Shown here: piece by piece, positions 19,001 through 28,416 of the stretch
Numbering within the stretch: position 1 is the stretch's first letter
Layout of the letters: each line of letters begins with the position of its first letter
DNA from: Pseudonocardia sp. CNS-004
GTDB taxonomy: Bacteria; Actinomycetota; Actinomycetes; Mycobacteriales; Pseudonocardiaceae
Length of the DNA stretch: 64,000 nt
Direction of reading: 5' to 3'
Assembly (NCBI GenBank): GCA_001942185.1
Contig: MKJV01000055.1
Location: forward strand, 96,314-160,313
Made by a program: the position numbers and the translations under genes
Notes under the pieces: model-generated
Seen by the model: only the letters and a program-made list of their open reading frames with translations
Databases searched by the model: none
Told to the model about the DNA's origin: nothing

Positions 19001-19284
19001 CGGAGCCTGCAGCGGCAGGCGACGAGCCGGAGCGGCCCAAGCGCGTCGCGGCCGCGTCACCCGCACCGCGGGGGCGCCACCGCCACGGTGGGCGACGCGC
19101 CCGTCGCCGCGGTGCTCACCGTGCCGAGCGCCCCGGAGGCCACCTCGGAGCCTGCGGCGGAGCCGGTTCCGGCGAGCGTGCCGGCGCAGGCCGAGCCCGG
19201 CCCCGCCGTCCGGCCGCGCCGGTCCCGGCGGGCGGCGTCCCGCCCGGCCGGTCCGCCCGCAGACGCCGGGGCGACCCGGAATGA
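16071..19284 (+). CDS. rne: Ribonuclease E/G with IF2_N-like N-terminus; C-terminal tail frame-disturbed
   Basis: Endoribonuclease for rRNA/tRNA processing and mRNA decay. Residues 24-70 ([20 protein letters not shown] onward) resemble the IF2_N module. Residues 150-300 are arginine clusters alternating with long acidic runs. The catalytic core covers about 340-760: S1 part [20 protein letters not shown], DNase-I-like site [10 protein letters not shown] and IVIDFIDM, and zinc-link [11 protein letters not shown]. The Pro/Ala-rich tail is disturbed: a 76-bp tandem duplication (18901-19051) with a 1-bp deletion in copy 2 moves the frame. The likely tail ([12 protein letters not shown]) is in another frame. 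The nearest fitting stop is 19284, which needs a further 1-bp correction. Core intact, end uncertain. Confidence 0.85.
18901..19051. repeat. 76-bp tandem duplication inside the RNase E tail
   Basis: Copy 1 is 18901-18976 and copy 2 is 18977-19051 (75 bp). They are identical except for one missing C in copy 2 (GCGCCGTCG against GCGCGTCG). Because 76 is not a multiple of 3, the duplication shifts the rne frame. Either a recent slippage event or an assembly artefact in a GC-rich repeat. Confidence 0.85.
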
Positions 19285-19399
19285 CCGGCCCCCGAACCCG
19301 TCCGGTATCCTGGGAAATCAGCGCCGCCCTGGTGAAGCAGTCGCGGCCCGCGCAGGATTTCCTGTGACACGACCCCCGAGCTTCAGGAGCAGTGCGTCG

Positions 19400-19708
19400 A
19401 TGTACGCGATCGTCAAGACCGGCGGTAAGCAGTACAAGGTGGCCGTCGACGACGTGGTCACCGTCGAGAAGATCGACGGGGAGCCCGGCGCCGCGGTGAG
19501 CCTTCCGGCCGTGCTCCTGGTGGACGGTGACGACGTCACCACCGACTCGGCGGCGCTCGCGGCCGCCTCGGTCACCGCCACGGTGGTCGAGCACACCAAG
19601 GGCCCGAAGATCCGCATCCACAAGTTCAAGAACAAGACCGGGTACCACAAGCGGCAGGGGCACCGTCAGCCTCTGACGAAGGTCCAGGTCACCGGCATCT
19701 CGAAGTAG
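19400..19708 (+). CDS. rplU: 50S ribosomal protein L21
   Basis: A 102-residue protein with the unmistakable start [14 protein letters not shown] and C-terminal [20 protein letters not shown] followed by HRQ. The ATG follows CAGGAG at about 10 bp. L21 binds 23S rRNA in the large subunit. It precedes rpmA by 12 bp, the standard rplU-rpmA-obg order. Intact. Confidence 0.97.
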   Translation: MYAIVKTGGKQYKVAVDDVVTVEKIDGEPGAAVSLPAVLLVDGDDVTTDSAALAAASVTATVVEHTKGPKIRIHKFKNKTGYHKRQGHRQPLTKVQVTGISK

Positions 19709-19720
19709 GAGGACGCCACC

Positions 19721-19978
19721 ATGGCTCACAAGAAGGGTGCGTCCAGCTCGCGCAACGGGCGCGACTCCAACGCACAGCGCCTCGGCGTCAAGCGCTTCGG
19801 CGGCCAGGCCGTCAACGCGGGTGAGATCCTCGTCCGCCAGCGCGGCACCAAGTTCCACCCGGGTCTCGGCGTCGGCCGGGGCGGCGACGACACGCTGTTC
19901 GCGCTGGTCGAGGGCTCGGTCGAGTTCGGCTACGCGAAGGGCCGCAAGGTCGTCAACGTGGTGCCGGCGCAGGCCTGA
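19721..19978 (+). CDS. rpmA: 50S ribosomal protein L27
   Basis: An 85-residue protein opening [20 protein letters not shown], the conserved L27 N-terminus that reaches the peptidyl-transferase centre, followed by [26 protein letters not shown] lies 7 bp before the ATG. Followed by a strong hairpin terminator. Intact. Confidence 0.97.
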   Translation: MAHKKGASSSRNGRDSNAQRLGVKRFGGQAVNAGEILVRQRGTKFHPGLGVGRGGDDTLFALVEGSVEFGYAKGRKVVNVVPAQA

Positions 19979-20005
19979 GGCCTGCGCACCTTTCAGTAGA
20001 ACCTG

Positions 20006-20042
20006 ACAACGGCGGGCCGCCCCAGGGGTGGCCCGCCGTTGT
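20006..20042 (+). terminator. Hairpin terminator after rpmA
   Basis: Perfect 13-bp inverted repeat ACAACGGCGGGCC / GGCCCGCCGTTGT around an 11-nt loop, ending 16 bp before the obg ATG. No T-run follows, which is common for terminators in high-GC actinomycetes. It may attenuate rather than end transcription into obg. Confidence 0.8.
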
Positions 20043-20058
20043 CGTGTGAGGAGAGTCG

Positions 20059-21519
20059 ATGTCGAGGTTCGTTGACCGCGTGGTGATTCACGCCACGGCG
20101 GGCGCGGGCGGCAACGGCTGCGCCTCCGTGCACCGGGAGAAGTTCAAGCCGCTGGGCGGCCCGGACGGCGGCAACGGTGGGCGCGGCGGGTCGGTCGTGC
20201 TGGTCGTCGACCCCGGCGTGCACACGCTGCTCGACTTCCACCACCACCCGCACGCCACGGCCCGTGCCGGCAAGCAGGGGCAGGGCGGGTTCAAGGCCGG
20301 CGCCAACGCCGACGACATGGAGCTGCGCGTCCCCGACGGCACGGTCGTGTTCGACGACCGCGGCGACATCGTGGCCGATCTCGTCGGTGCGGGCACCCGT
20401 TTCGTGGCCGCGGCCGGTGGGCGCGGCGGCCTGGGCAACGCGGCGCTGGCCTCGTCCGCGCGCAAGGCGCCGGGGTTCGCGCTGCTCGGTGAGCCGGGGG
20501 AGACCCGCGATCTCGTCCTCGAGCTGCGGTCGATGGCCGACGTCGGGCTCGTCGGCTTCCCGTCGGCGGGCAAGTCGTCGTTGGTGGCGGCGCTGTCGGC
20601 GGCCCGCCCGAAGATCGCCGACTACCCGTTCACCACGCTCGTGCCGCAGCTCGGCGTGGTCACCGCGGGGGAGGACGTGTTCACCGTCGCCGACGTGCCG
20701 GGGCTGATCCCGGGCGCGTCGGAGGGGCGGGGTCTCGGGCTGGACTTCCTGCGCCACATCGAACGCTGCTCCGTGCTGGTGCACGTCGTCGACTGCGCCA
20801 CCTTCGAACCCGGTCGTGACCCGGTGTCGGACGTGCAGGCGCTCGAGGACGAGCTCGCCCAGTACACGCCCGCGCTGGGCGGGGAGCTGGCCGACCGGCC
20901 ACGGCTGATCGCGCTCAACAAGGTCGACGTTCCGGACGCCGCCGACCTGGCCGACATCGTGGCCGACGAGCTCGCGAAGAGCTACGGCTGGCCGGTGTTC
21001 GCGATCTCCACCGCGTCGCATGCCGGGCTGCGCGAGCTGACGTTCGCGATGGCCGAGCAGGTGCGCGCCCACCGCGCGGCGCAGCCGGCGCCCGAGCCCA
21101 CGCGGATCGTCCTGCGCCCGCAGGCCGTGGACGATGCCGGCTTCACGGTCGAGGCCGACCCGGAGCTGCCCGGCGGCTTCATCGTGCGCGGCACCCGGCC
21201 GGAACGCTGGATCCGCCAGACCGCGTTCGACAACGACGAGGCCGTCGGCTACCTCGCCGACCGGCTGGCCCGCGCGGGCGTGGAGGACGCGCTCGCCGCC
21301 GCCGGCGCGGAGCCGGGCTGCCCGGTCACGATCGGCGACGTCACGTTCGACTGGGAGCCGAGCACCCCGTCCGGGGTGGCCGTGATGATGTCGGGCCGCG
21401 GCACCGACCGGCGCCTGGAGCAGAGCAACCGGGTGTCGGCGGCCGAGCGCAAGGCGGCCAAGGCCGACCGTCGCAGGCACCGCACCGATGAGGAACTGTG
21501 GTCGGAACAGGACGAGTGA
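20059..21519 (+). CDS. obg: GTPase Obg/CgtA
   Basis: A 486-residue ribosome-associated GTPase. The glycine-rich Obg domain (1-158) includes [20 protein letters not shown]. The G domain (about 160-335) has P-loop [10 protein letters not shown], switch [20 protein letters not shown] and NKVD. The C-terminal OCT domain (about 355-430, [20 protein letters not shown]) is typical of actinobacteria, followed by a basic tail. GAGGAGAG lies before the ATG. Functions in 50S assembly and stress control. Intact. Confidence 0.96.
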   Translation: MSRFVDRVVIHATAGAGGNGCASVHREKFKPLGGPDGGNGGRGGSVVLVVDPGVHTLLDFHHHPHATARAGKQGQGGFKAGANADDMELRVPDGTVVFDDRGDIVADLVGAGTRFVAAAGGRGGLGNAALASSARKAPGFALLGEPGETRDLVLELRSMADVGLVGFPSAGKSSLVAALSAARPKIADYPFTTLVPQLGVVTAGEDVFTVADVPGLIPGASEGRGLGLDFLRHIERCSVLVHVVDCATFEPGRDPVSDVQALEDELAQYTPALGGELADRPRLIALNKVDVPDAADLADIVADELAKSYGWPVFAISTASHAGLRELTFAMAEQVRAHRAAQPAPEPTRIVLRPQAVDDAGFTVEADPELPGGFIVRGTRPERWIRQTAFDNDEAVGYLADRLARAGVEDALAAAGAEPGCPVTIGDVTFDWEPSTPSGVAVMMSGRGTDRRLEQSNRVSAAERKAAKADRRRHRTDEELWSEQDE

Positions 21520-21532
21520 TGGGAGAGGCGGC

Positions 21533-22656
21533 GTGAGCGCGCGGGCACAGCTGGCCGCGGCCCGCCGCGTCGTCGTCAAGGTCGGGTCGTCCTCGCTCAC
21601 CAGCATCGACGGCGGCATCGATCCGGCACGGCTGCAGGCACTCGTCGACGCGCTCGCCGCGCGCCGGGCGGCGGGGAGCCAGGTGGTGCTCGTGTCGTCC
21701 GGGGCGATCGCGGCCGGGCTCGCTCCGCTCGGGCTCACCCGCAGGCCCCGTGACCTCGCCACCCAGCAGGCCGCCGCGGCGGTGGGGCAGCTGATGCTGG
21801 CGGAGGCGTACGCCAGCGCGTTCGGCAGGCACTCGCTGCCGATCGGGCAGGTGCTGCTCACCGCCGACGACATGATCCGGCGCGCCCACTACCGCAACGC
21901 CCAGCGCACCCTCGAGCGGCTGCTCGGCCTCGGGGTGCTGCCGGTCGTCAACGAGAACGACACGGTGGCCACCGACGAGATCCGGGTGGGCGACAACGAC
22001 CGGCTGGCCGCGCTGGTGGCGCACCTGATCGGTGCCGAGGCGCTGGTGCTGCTGTCCGACGTCGACGGGCTCTACGACGGTGATCCCCGCCGTCCCGGCG
22101 CCACGCTGCTGGCCGAGGTGGAGGCGCCGTCCGACCTGGAGGCGGTGCAGGTGGCGCGGGCGCGGGCCGACTCGCTCGGCACCGGTGGGATGGCTACCAA
22201 GATCACCGCGGCGGCGATGGCAGCGGCCGCGGGCATCCCCGTGCTGCTCGCCGCGGCGGAGGACATCGCGGAGGCGCTCGACGTCGCGGAGCCGGGCCCG
22301 AAGGTCGGCACCGCGTTCCGCCCGTCGGCAGGCGGTTGTCGGCCCGCCGGTTCTGGCTCCGCCACGCCGCCGACGTGCGCGGCGCGCTCGACCTCGACGC
22401 CGGTGCCGTGGCCGCGGTGATCGAACGCAGGCGGTCCCTGCTCGCGGCCGGGATCCACGGCATCTCGGGTGACTTCGTGGCGGGCGACGTGGTCGATCTC
22501 GTCGGTCCGTACGGGGTCGTCGTCGCCCGGGGCGTGGTCGGGTTCGACGCCGCCGAGCTGCCGGAGCTGATCGGCCGCCGCACCCGCGACCTCGCCCCGG
22601 AGCAGCGTCGCGAGGTCGTCCACGCCGACGACCTGGTGATCATGCGCACTCACTGA
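21533..22656 (+). CDS. proB: Glutamate 5-kinase, frame interrupted near 22328
   Basis: First enzyme of proline synthesis (ATP + glutamate to glutamyl-5-phosphate). The amino-acid kinase domain is clear from residues 9-260: VVVKVGSSSLTS, VSSGAIAAGL, VVNENDTVATDEIRVGDND and GTGGMATKI. The C-terminal PUA domain (SARRFWLRHAADVRGALDLD to the end) lies in another frame. One extra G near 22328 (PSGRRLSARRFW) rejoins them into a normal protein of about 374 residues. proA is not next to it. Likely a sequencing indel. Confidence 0.88.
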
Positions 22657-22713
22657 CCTCCCGGGCCCGTCGCCGAGTTGTCGAGCGCTGCCCGGGGTAC
22701 CAGACTCGGCCCG

Positions 22714-23960
22714 GTGGCGGATGCGTTGCGGGCGCGCACCCGGATGGTCGATGCCCTGCGGGACACGGGGCGGGTGCGGTCCGCGGCCGTCGAGGAGGCG
22801 TTCCGGGCGATCCCGCGCCACCTGTTCCTGCCGGGGCTCAAGGTCGGTCTCGCGTACGCCGATGAAGCGGTGGCCGTGCAGTTCAGCGACGGCGTTGCCA
22901 CCAGTTCGGCCTCGCAGCCCTCGATGATGGCGATCATGCTCGAGCAGCTGGACCTGCGGCCCGGCCACCGGGTGCTCGAGATCGGCGCGGGCACGGGCTA
23001 CAACGCCGCCCTGATGTCGCGGATCGTGGGCCCGGCCGGAGCGGTCACGGCCGTCGACATCGACGAGGAGCTCGTCGACCGGGCCGCGGTGCACCTGGCG
23101 TCGGCCAAGGTGAACGGGGTGGAGCTGGTGGCGGGCGACGGCGCCGCCGGCCACCGGCCGGGCGCCCCTACGACCGGATCGTGCTCACCGTGGGCAGCGA
23201 CGACGTCATGCCCGAATGGGTCGCCCAACTCGCGGTGGGCGGGCGGCTCCTGCTGCCGCTCGCGGTGCGCGGCAGCCAGCTGTCGGTCGCGCTGGACCTG
23301 GGCACGGACGGCATGCTGCGCTCCGACTCGGTGCGCAGCTGCGCGTTCATCCGGCTGCGCGGCGCCGCCGCGAGCGCCGACGCGAGCAGGCTGGTCGACG
23401 AGCTGGGCGTCGCGGTGCAGACGCCGGACGACGCCCCGGAGCCGGATCCGGCGGCGGTGGCGCGCATCCTGGGTGACCCGCGGGAGCGGCGGCAGGCGGC
23501 AGTGCCTCTGGGTGCGGTGGACATCTGGGACGGGTTCGGGCTCTGGCTCGCCCTGACCGAGCCGGGTGTCTGCCGGCTGCTGGCGGTCGAGTCCGGCGCC
23601 GGGCTGCCCGACGACCTGCTCCCGATCGGTTCCACCAGCGGCACCGTGGCGTTGATGACGGGCGGGGGCGCCGCCGCGGTGGTGCCTGCCGAGCCGCTGG
23701 GGACCGGCGCGGGGGTGGTGGCCGTGCGCGAGTTCGGCCCGGGCGGCGCCGCGCTGGCCGACCGCGTCCTGGGGGCGTTGGACGCCTGGTCGGCGGCCGG
23801 CCGCCCCGGCGCGTCGGCCTGGCGCCTGACGGTCGTCCCGACGGGTGTGGACGCCCCGACACTGGCCGCGCCCCAGGTGATCCCGAAGAGGCATTGCAGG
23901 GTGCTGGCCGAAAGCCCCGTGAACCCTACGGAGTCGTTGTGCCGGCTCCCAGGTCGATGA
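22714..23960 (+). CDS. Protein-L-isoaspartate O-methyltransferase family protein with C-terminal extension, frame interrupted near 23168
   Basis: The N-terminal two-thirds is PCMT-like. AIPRHLFLPG precedes QFSDGVATSSASQPSMMAIM, then the SAM-binding motif I VLEIGAGTGYNAALMSR and motif II VTAVDIDEELV. The continuation (IVLTVGSDDVMPEWVAQLAV, GGRLLLPL) is in the next frame; one extra C near 23168 joins them as GAPYDRIVLTVG. A region of about 180 residues beyond the normal PCMT end makes the protein about 415 residues. This is the long form common in actinomycetes, some members of which modify peptides. No peptide gene is next to it. It ends tail-to-tail with the dehydrogenase gene. Confidence 0.78.
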
Positions 23961-24966
23961 GGACCTTGCTGCTTCCCGTTCCCCTGTCGGCGGCCACCTC
24001 CAGTGCTTCCGCCGCCCGGGTCAGCGGGAAGCGGTGGGTGATCACGGGGGAGACGTCCAGGCCGTCGCGCATGGCCAGCAGGGCGTCGTCGATCTCGTCG
24101 ACGAAGCGGTAGGAACCCACCCAGGTGATCTCGCGGGTCACGAGGTCGCCCAGCACCGCCGACACCGCGCTCCCCGGCAGGTTGCCGACCTGCACGAGCG
24201 TGCCGCCGCGGGCGGTCGCCCGCAGCACCGGTCCGAGGGCCGCTGGTGCACCGGACGCCTCGATCACGACCTCGACGTCCTCGGGCAGGGACGACGTGGT
24301 GAGGTCGACCGTGCTGTCGGCGCCCATCGCGGCGGCCACGGCCAGCGCGGGCGCCGCGACGTCGGCGGCCACCACGGCCGCCGCGCCGCGGTGCTTCGCG
24401 GCCGCCACCACCAGCGACCCGATCGGTCCGGCACCGTTCACCAGCACCGTTCGGCTGCGGACGTCGCCCGCCCGGTGCACGGCGTGCAGCGCGACGCCGA
24501 GCGGTTCGGCCACCGCGCCGTGCTCGGTGCCCACCCCGTCGGGCAGGAGGCGGATCTGGTCGGCGCGGACCACCCGGTACTGGCTGAACCCGCCGTCGGT
24601 GTGCGGGTCGAACGCGGCGGAGCCGAAGTAGCGCACGCAGGGATGCAGGTTGGTGCGGCCGGCGATCCGGTCCGGCAGATGCGGGTCACCGACCACCGTG
24701 GCCGGGTGGACGGTGGCGGCGTCGCCCTCGGCGATCCCGTCCACGCCCGCGCCGACCGCGGCGACCCGCCCCGCCACCTCGTGCCCGAGCACGAGCGGGT
24801 GGCGCAGCACCGCGGTGCCGGTGGAACCGTGGCGGAAGTAGGAGATGTCGGAGCCGCAGATGCCGCCCCACTCCATCGCGAGCAGCACCTCGCCGGGACC
24901 GGGCTGCGGGTCCGGGCGTTCGTCGACCCGGACGTCACCGGCGGCGTGCACGACAACGGCTTTCAT
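23926..24966 (-). CDS. Zinc-dependent alcohol dehydrogenase, L-idonate 5-dehydrogenase-like
   Basis: A 346-residue medium-chain dehydrogenase. The catalytic zinc site is GGICGSDISYFRHGSTG (Cys at about 37) with GHEVAGRVAAVG (His at about 63). The NAD(P)-binding loop is VNGAGPIGSLVVAAAKHRG. Usual structural-zinc cysteines are largely missing. It is the last gene of a minus-strand unit with the MHS-type permease and the ManD-like dehydratase, 10 bp behind the permease. It would oxidise the imported hexonate or polyol. Substrate assignment is by family and neighbours. Confidence 0.84.
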   Translation of the reverse strand: MKAVVVHAAGDVRVDERPDPQPGPGEVLLAMEWGGICGSDISYFRHGSTGTAVLRHPLVLGHEVAGRVAAVGAGVDGIAEGDAATVHPATVVGDPHLPDRIAGRTNLHPCVRYFGSAAFDPHTDGGFSQYRVVRADQIRLLPDGVGTEHGAVAEPLGVALHAVHRAGDVRSRTVLVNGAGPIGSLVVAAAKHRGAAAVVAADVAAPALAVAAAMGADSTVDLTTSSLPEDVEVVIEASGAPAALGPVLRATARGGTLVQVGNLPGSAVSAVLGDLVTREITWVGSYRFVDEIDDALLAMRDGLDVSPVITHRFPLTRAAEALEVAADRGTGSSKVLIDLGAGTTTP

Positions 24967-24976
24967 GTGGGGCCTC

Positions 24977-26332
24977 TCATGCGGCGGACTCCAACGCGAC
25001 AAGGTCCCGCCCACGCGTCTCCGGGGAGAGCACGGCGGACGCGAGCGTGATCAGGGAGTAGGCGACGAGCATCGCGGCGATGGGCCACCAGCTCCCGGTG
25101 ACGGCGGTGAGGGTGGCCGCGACGACGGGCCCGATCGCGGTGGCGAGGATGCCGCCGATCTCCTTGGCCAGCGCGAGCTGCGTGAACCGGGTGCGGGCGC
25201 CGAAGAGCTCGGCCATCGTGACGCTCTCCAGGGAGAAGAGGCCGAGCACGCCGATGTTGAGCGCCAGCACCATGCCGATCACCAGCGCGACCGTGCTGCC
25301 ACTCGTGATCATCAGAAGCAGCGGGAACGCGAGTACGACCGTGGCCGCCGAGAGCACGACGTACAGCGGCCGCCTGCCGAACCGGTCACCGAGCATCCCG
25401 ACGATCGGCACGGTCACGAAGCCGAGCAGCGAGCCGTAGACGATGGCGTCGGTCGGCACCGACCGCTCGACGAGCAGCGTGGTGGCGAGGTAGCCGACGA
25501 GGAACGTCTGCACGAGACCCGAGTTGCCGGCCTGGCCGAACCGCAGGCCGAGCGCGAGGAAGAACGCCTTGCCCTTGCGCTGGTGCAGCCCGACCTCCAG
25601 CACGCCCGTGCCCTCTGCCTCGGTGCGGTCCAGCGCCCGCCCGTCCACGACGTCGGCGCGTTCCTCGAAGACCGGGCTCTCTTTGAGGCTCCGGCGCAGC
25701 CACACCGCGAAGATCATCAGCACGAAGCTGAGCAGGAACGGCAGCCGCCATCCCCAGGCCAGCAGCTGCTCCTCCGACAGCACCGCCAGCAGGAGCGCCC
25801 ACAGCGCGGACGCGGCGAGCGTGCCGGAGTTCGTGCCGAGCGAGACCAGCGAGGCGATCAGGCCGCGGCGGCGCACCGGCGCGTACTCGGCGAGCATCAC
25901 GGTGGCACCCGCGATCTCCGCGCCGGCCCCGAACCCCTGGACCAGCCGCAGGACGACCAGCAGGATCGGGGCGAGGAGCCCGATCTGGGCGTAGGTCGGC
26001 AGGACGCCGATCAGCGTGGTGGAGGCACCCATCAGCAGGATCGTCAGGTACAGCACCCGCTTGCGCCCGATGCGGTCGCCCATCCGGCCGAAGTAGATCG
26101 CGCCTGCGAGCCGCGCGACGTACCCGACGCCGTAGGTGGCCATCGCCGCGATCAGGCCGATCGCCGGGCTGACGTCGGGGAAGAACAGCTGGTTGAAGAC
26201 GATGGCGGCAGCCAGCGAGTACAGCTGGAAGTCCATGAACTCCATCGCCGTGCCGAGCCAGCCCGACGTTGCGGCCTTGGCCAGGTCTCCGGTGGTCCGG
26301 GTCGCCGGGCCGGTCTGCGTGTGATCGGTCAT
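24977..26332 (-). CDS. MFS permease of the metabolite:H+ symporter (MHS) type, likely sugar-acid uptake
   Basis: A 451-residue 12-TM protein. Signatures are GWLGTAMEFMDFQLYSLAAA at TM1, GRMGDRIGRKRVL between TM2 and TM3, and GMLGDRFGRRPLYV between TM8 and TM9. The first, with GxxxEWYDF-like residues, is the ShiA/ProP-type MHS signature. Between the dehydratase (11 bp upstream) and the dehydrogenase (10 bp downstream), it most likely imports the compound both enzymes use. Intact. Confidence 0.85.
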   Translation of the reverse strand: MTDHTQTGPATRTTGDLAKAATSGWLGTAMEFMDFQLYSLAAAIVFNQLFFPDVSPAIGLIAAMATYGVGYVARLAGAIYFGRMGDRIGRKRVLYLTILLMGASTTLIGVLPTYAQIGLLAPILLVVLRLVQGFGAGAEIAGATVMLAEYAPVRRRGLIASLVSLGTNSGTLAASALWALLLAVLSEEQLLAWGWRLPFLLSFVLMIFAVWLRRSLKESPVFEERADVVDGRALDRTEAEGTGVLEVGLHQRKGKAFFLALGLRFGQAGNSGLVQTFLVGYLATTLLVERSVPTDAIVYGSLLGFVTVPIVGMLGDRFGRRPLYVVLSAATVVLAFPLLLMITSGSTVALVIGMVLALNIGVLGLFSLESVTMAELFGARTRFTQLALAKEIGGILATAIGPVVAATLTAVTGSWWPIAAMLVAYSLITLASAVLSPETRGRDLVALESAA

Positions 26333-26343
26333 CGGGCCCTCCT

Positions 26344-27555
26344 TCACCAGTCGTGCACCGAGCCGTCGAGGCGGCGGGCGACGGGCAGGTAGCGCGGCTG
26401 GTACGGGAAGCGCGCCGCGGCCTCCGCGTCGTACTCGACGCCCAGGCCGGGCTCCTCCGACGGGACGAGCATCCCGTCGGCGAACGTCACGCCGGAGCGG
26501 AAGACGTCCATCGTCTCCGGGGCGTGCGGCATGTACTCCTGGATCCCGAAGTTGGGCACGGCGGTGTCGAGGTGCACCGCGGCGGCCAGCGTGATCGGCG
26601 AGAGGTCGGTGGCGCCGTGGGAACCGGTGCGCACCTGGTAGAGGGCGGCGAGGTCGAAGATCCGCCGCAGGTGGGTGATGCCTCCCGCGTGCACGACCGT
26701 CGTCCGGATGTAGTCGACGAGCTGCTCGGTGATCAGCTGCTGGACGTCCCAGATCGAGTTGAGGACCTCGCCGACGGCGATCGGTGTGGTGGTGTGCTGG
26801 CGGATGAGCCGGAACGCCTCCTGGTTCTCCGCAGGCGTCGGGTCCTCCATCCAGAACAGCCGGCACGCCTCCACGCTCTTGCCGAAGCGCGCGGCCTCGA
26901 TCGGCGTGAGGCGGTGGTGCACGTCGTGCAGCAGGTGGAAGCCGAACCCGAAGCGCTCCCGCACCGCCTCCAGGTAGCTCGGGGCGAACCCGAGGTAGGC
27001 CTCGGTGTCCCAGGGCTGCTCGTCGGGCAGCGCGGTGGACGCGGGCTCGTACACGCCCTCGCCCTTGCGCACGCCGTAGGTGCCGCCGACGTCGGGCACC
27101 GCGGCCTGGGCGCGCACGGCCCGGTAGCCGAGTTCGAGGAAGCGCTCGACGTCGTCCAGCAGTTCCGGCACGTCGGCGCCGCTGGCGTGCGCGTAGACGG
27201 TGACGCCCTCCCGGGACCGGCCGCCGAGCAGCTGGTAGACGGGCAGGCCCGCGACCTTGCCCTTGATGTCCCACAGCGCGGTGTCGACGGCGGAGATCGC
27301 CGTCATCGTGACGGGCCCGCGCCGCCAGTAGACGCCCTTGTAGAGGTACTGCCACATGTCCTCGATGCGGGCCGGGTCGCGCCCGATGAGCAGCGGCACC
27401 ACGTGTTCGCGCAGGTAGGCGGCCACGGCCAGCTCGCGGCCGTTCAGCGTGGCGTCGCCGAGGCCGGTGACGCCGTCGGAGGTGGTGATGCGCAGGGTGA
27501 CGAAGTTGCGCCCGGGGGAGGCGACGAAGACCTCGGCGCGTTCGATCGTGCTCAC
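26344..27555 (-). CDS. Enolase-superfamily dehydratase, D-mannonate dehydratase (ManD/RspA) type
   Basis: About 403 residues from GTG 27555, chosen because AGGAGG lies 11 bp upstream; GTG 27564 would sit only 2 bp from it. The MLE/enolase fold is evident: [20 protein letters not shown] at the start, Mg-binding residues around [11 protein letters not shown] and MEDPTPAEN, then GEVLNSIWD, and HGATDLSPI near the C-terminus. The length and C-terminal [14 protein letters not shown] fit ManD. It would dehydrate D-mannonate or a related aldonic acid to a 2-keto-3-deoxy sugar acid. It is divergent from the GntR gene and probably controlled by it. Confidence 0.85.
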   Translation of the reverse strand: MSTIERAEVFVASPGRNFVTLRITTSDGVTGLGDATLNGRELAVAAYLREHVVPLLIGRDPARIEDMWQYLYKGVYWRRGPVTMTAISAVDTALWDIKGKVAGLPVYQLLGGRSREGVTVYAHASGADVPELLDDVERFLELGYRAVRAQAAVPDVGGTYGVRKGEGVYEPASTALPDEQPWDTEAYLGFAPSYLEAVRERFGFGFHLLHDVHHRLTPIEAARFGKSVEACRLFWMEDPTPAENQEAFRLIRQHTTTPIAVGEVLNSIWDVQQLITEQLVDYIRTTVVHAGGITHLRRIFDLAALYQVRTGSHGATDLSPITLAAAVHLDTAVPNFGIQEYMPHAPETMDVFRSGVTFADGMLVPSEEPGLGVEYDAEAAARFPYQPRYLPVARRLDGSVHDW

Positions 27556-27585
27556 GGTTCCCACAACCTCCTTGTCGCGCAGCGC

Positions 27586-27595
27586 TGGTATACAA
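27586..27595. promoter_or_regulatory. Putative GntR (FadR/UxuR-type) operator with GTATAC core
   Basis: TGGTATACAA lies in the 83-bp gap between the divergent ManD-like and GntR starts. The GTATAC core flanked by T-G/C-A matches operators of hexuronate GntR regulators such as UxuR/ExuR. It is placed to repress both directions. Confidence 0.6.
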
Positions 27596-27638
27596 GCAGA
27601 TGTCGCGAAGATGGCGCAAGGGCGGATAGGCTGGGGCG

Positions 27639-28345
27639 GTGACGCGGGCGACCCGGAGGACCAACCGCAGGACGGTCTACGAGACCCTGCGGCGCAAGGT
27701 CCTCACGCTGGAGTACCCGCCGGGCTCGGCGCTGTCGGAGAACGAGCTCGCCGCGCAGCTCGGGGTCAGCCGCACCCCGGTGCGCGAGAGCCTGATCCTG
27801 CTGGCCGAGGAAGGCCTGGTGCAGGTCTTCCCGCAGGTCGGGTCGTTCGTCTCCCGGGTCGACCCGCCCGGGTCGCCGACGCGCAGTTCCTCCGCGAGGC
27901 CGTCGAGCTCGCCTCGCTCGAGCACCTGCCCGCCACGCTCGACCCGGACATCGTGCGCGAGCTGCGCGAGAACCTCGCCGCACAGGTGCGCCCCGGCCTC
28001 GACGTCGAGGAGTTCTTCGCACTCGACGAGGCGTTCCACCACGCGCTGCTGCGCCTGTCCGGGCACGGCAGCGTGTGGGCCACGGTCGTGTCGGCGAAGG
28101 GCCACCTCGACCGCGCCCGCAGGCTCGGGCTGCAGGCCACCGCGCCGCCCGCCTTCACCGAGCAGCACGCGGAGATCCTCGACGCCGTGCTCTCGGGCGA
28201 CGTCGCCGCGGCGCACACGGCCATGCGCGCCCACCTGCGCGCCGTCTTCGACGACGTCGAGCAGATCCGGCAGCGCTCACCGGAACTGTTCGCCGGCAAC
28301 CCGGCCTCGGTGCCGGTGCGGCGCAACGTGGTGGTGTGGGAGTAG
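27639..28345 (+). CDS. GntR-family (FCD) transcriptional regulator, frame interrupted near 27866
   Basis: The N-terminal winged helix-turn-helix (residues 8-75: [20 protein letters not shown], then [20 protein letters not shown]) is in frame 1. The FCD ligand domain ([55 protein letters not shown]) is in another frame. An extra G near 27866 restores [17 protein letters not shown] and a normal 235-residue protein. FCD regulators respond to hexuronates and related acids, which fits the divergent dehydratase/permease/dehydrogenase unit. Confidence 0.85.
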
Positions 28346-28351
28346 GCGCGG

Positions 28352-28413
28352 ACCTGGCACTGCGGCGGCAATTCGGGCCGGTCGAGGCCGGATACCTGCT
28401 GGAGCGCCAGAAG
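28352..28413. repeat. 62-bp dispersed repeat, copy A
   Basis: About 84% identical over 62 bp to 29478-29539, in the same orientation; the shared core is ATACCTGCTGGARCGCCAGA. It lies between the GntR stop and the DUF559 stop, 4 bp beyond the latter. The two copies bracket the second DUF559 gene. No strong hairpin is seen beyond a short CCGG-TCGAGG-CCGG element. Confidence 0.7.
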
Positions 28414-28416
28414 CGC

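Noticed and set aside
15891..19040. 1049-codon open frame on the minus strand opposite rne
   Set aside because: High-GC antisense shadow of the Arg/Ala/acidic regions of RNase E; no domain, start context or ribosome site.
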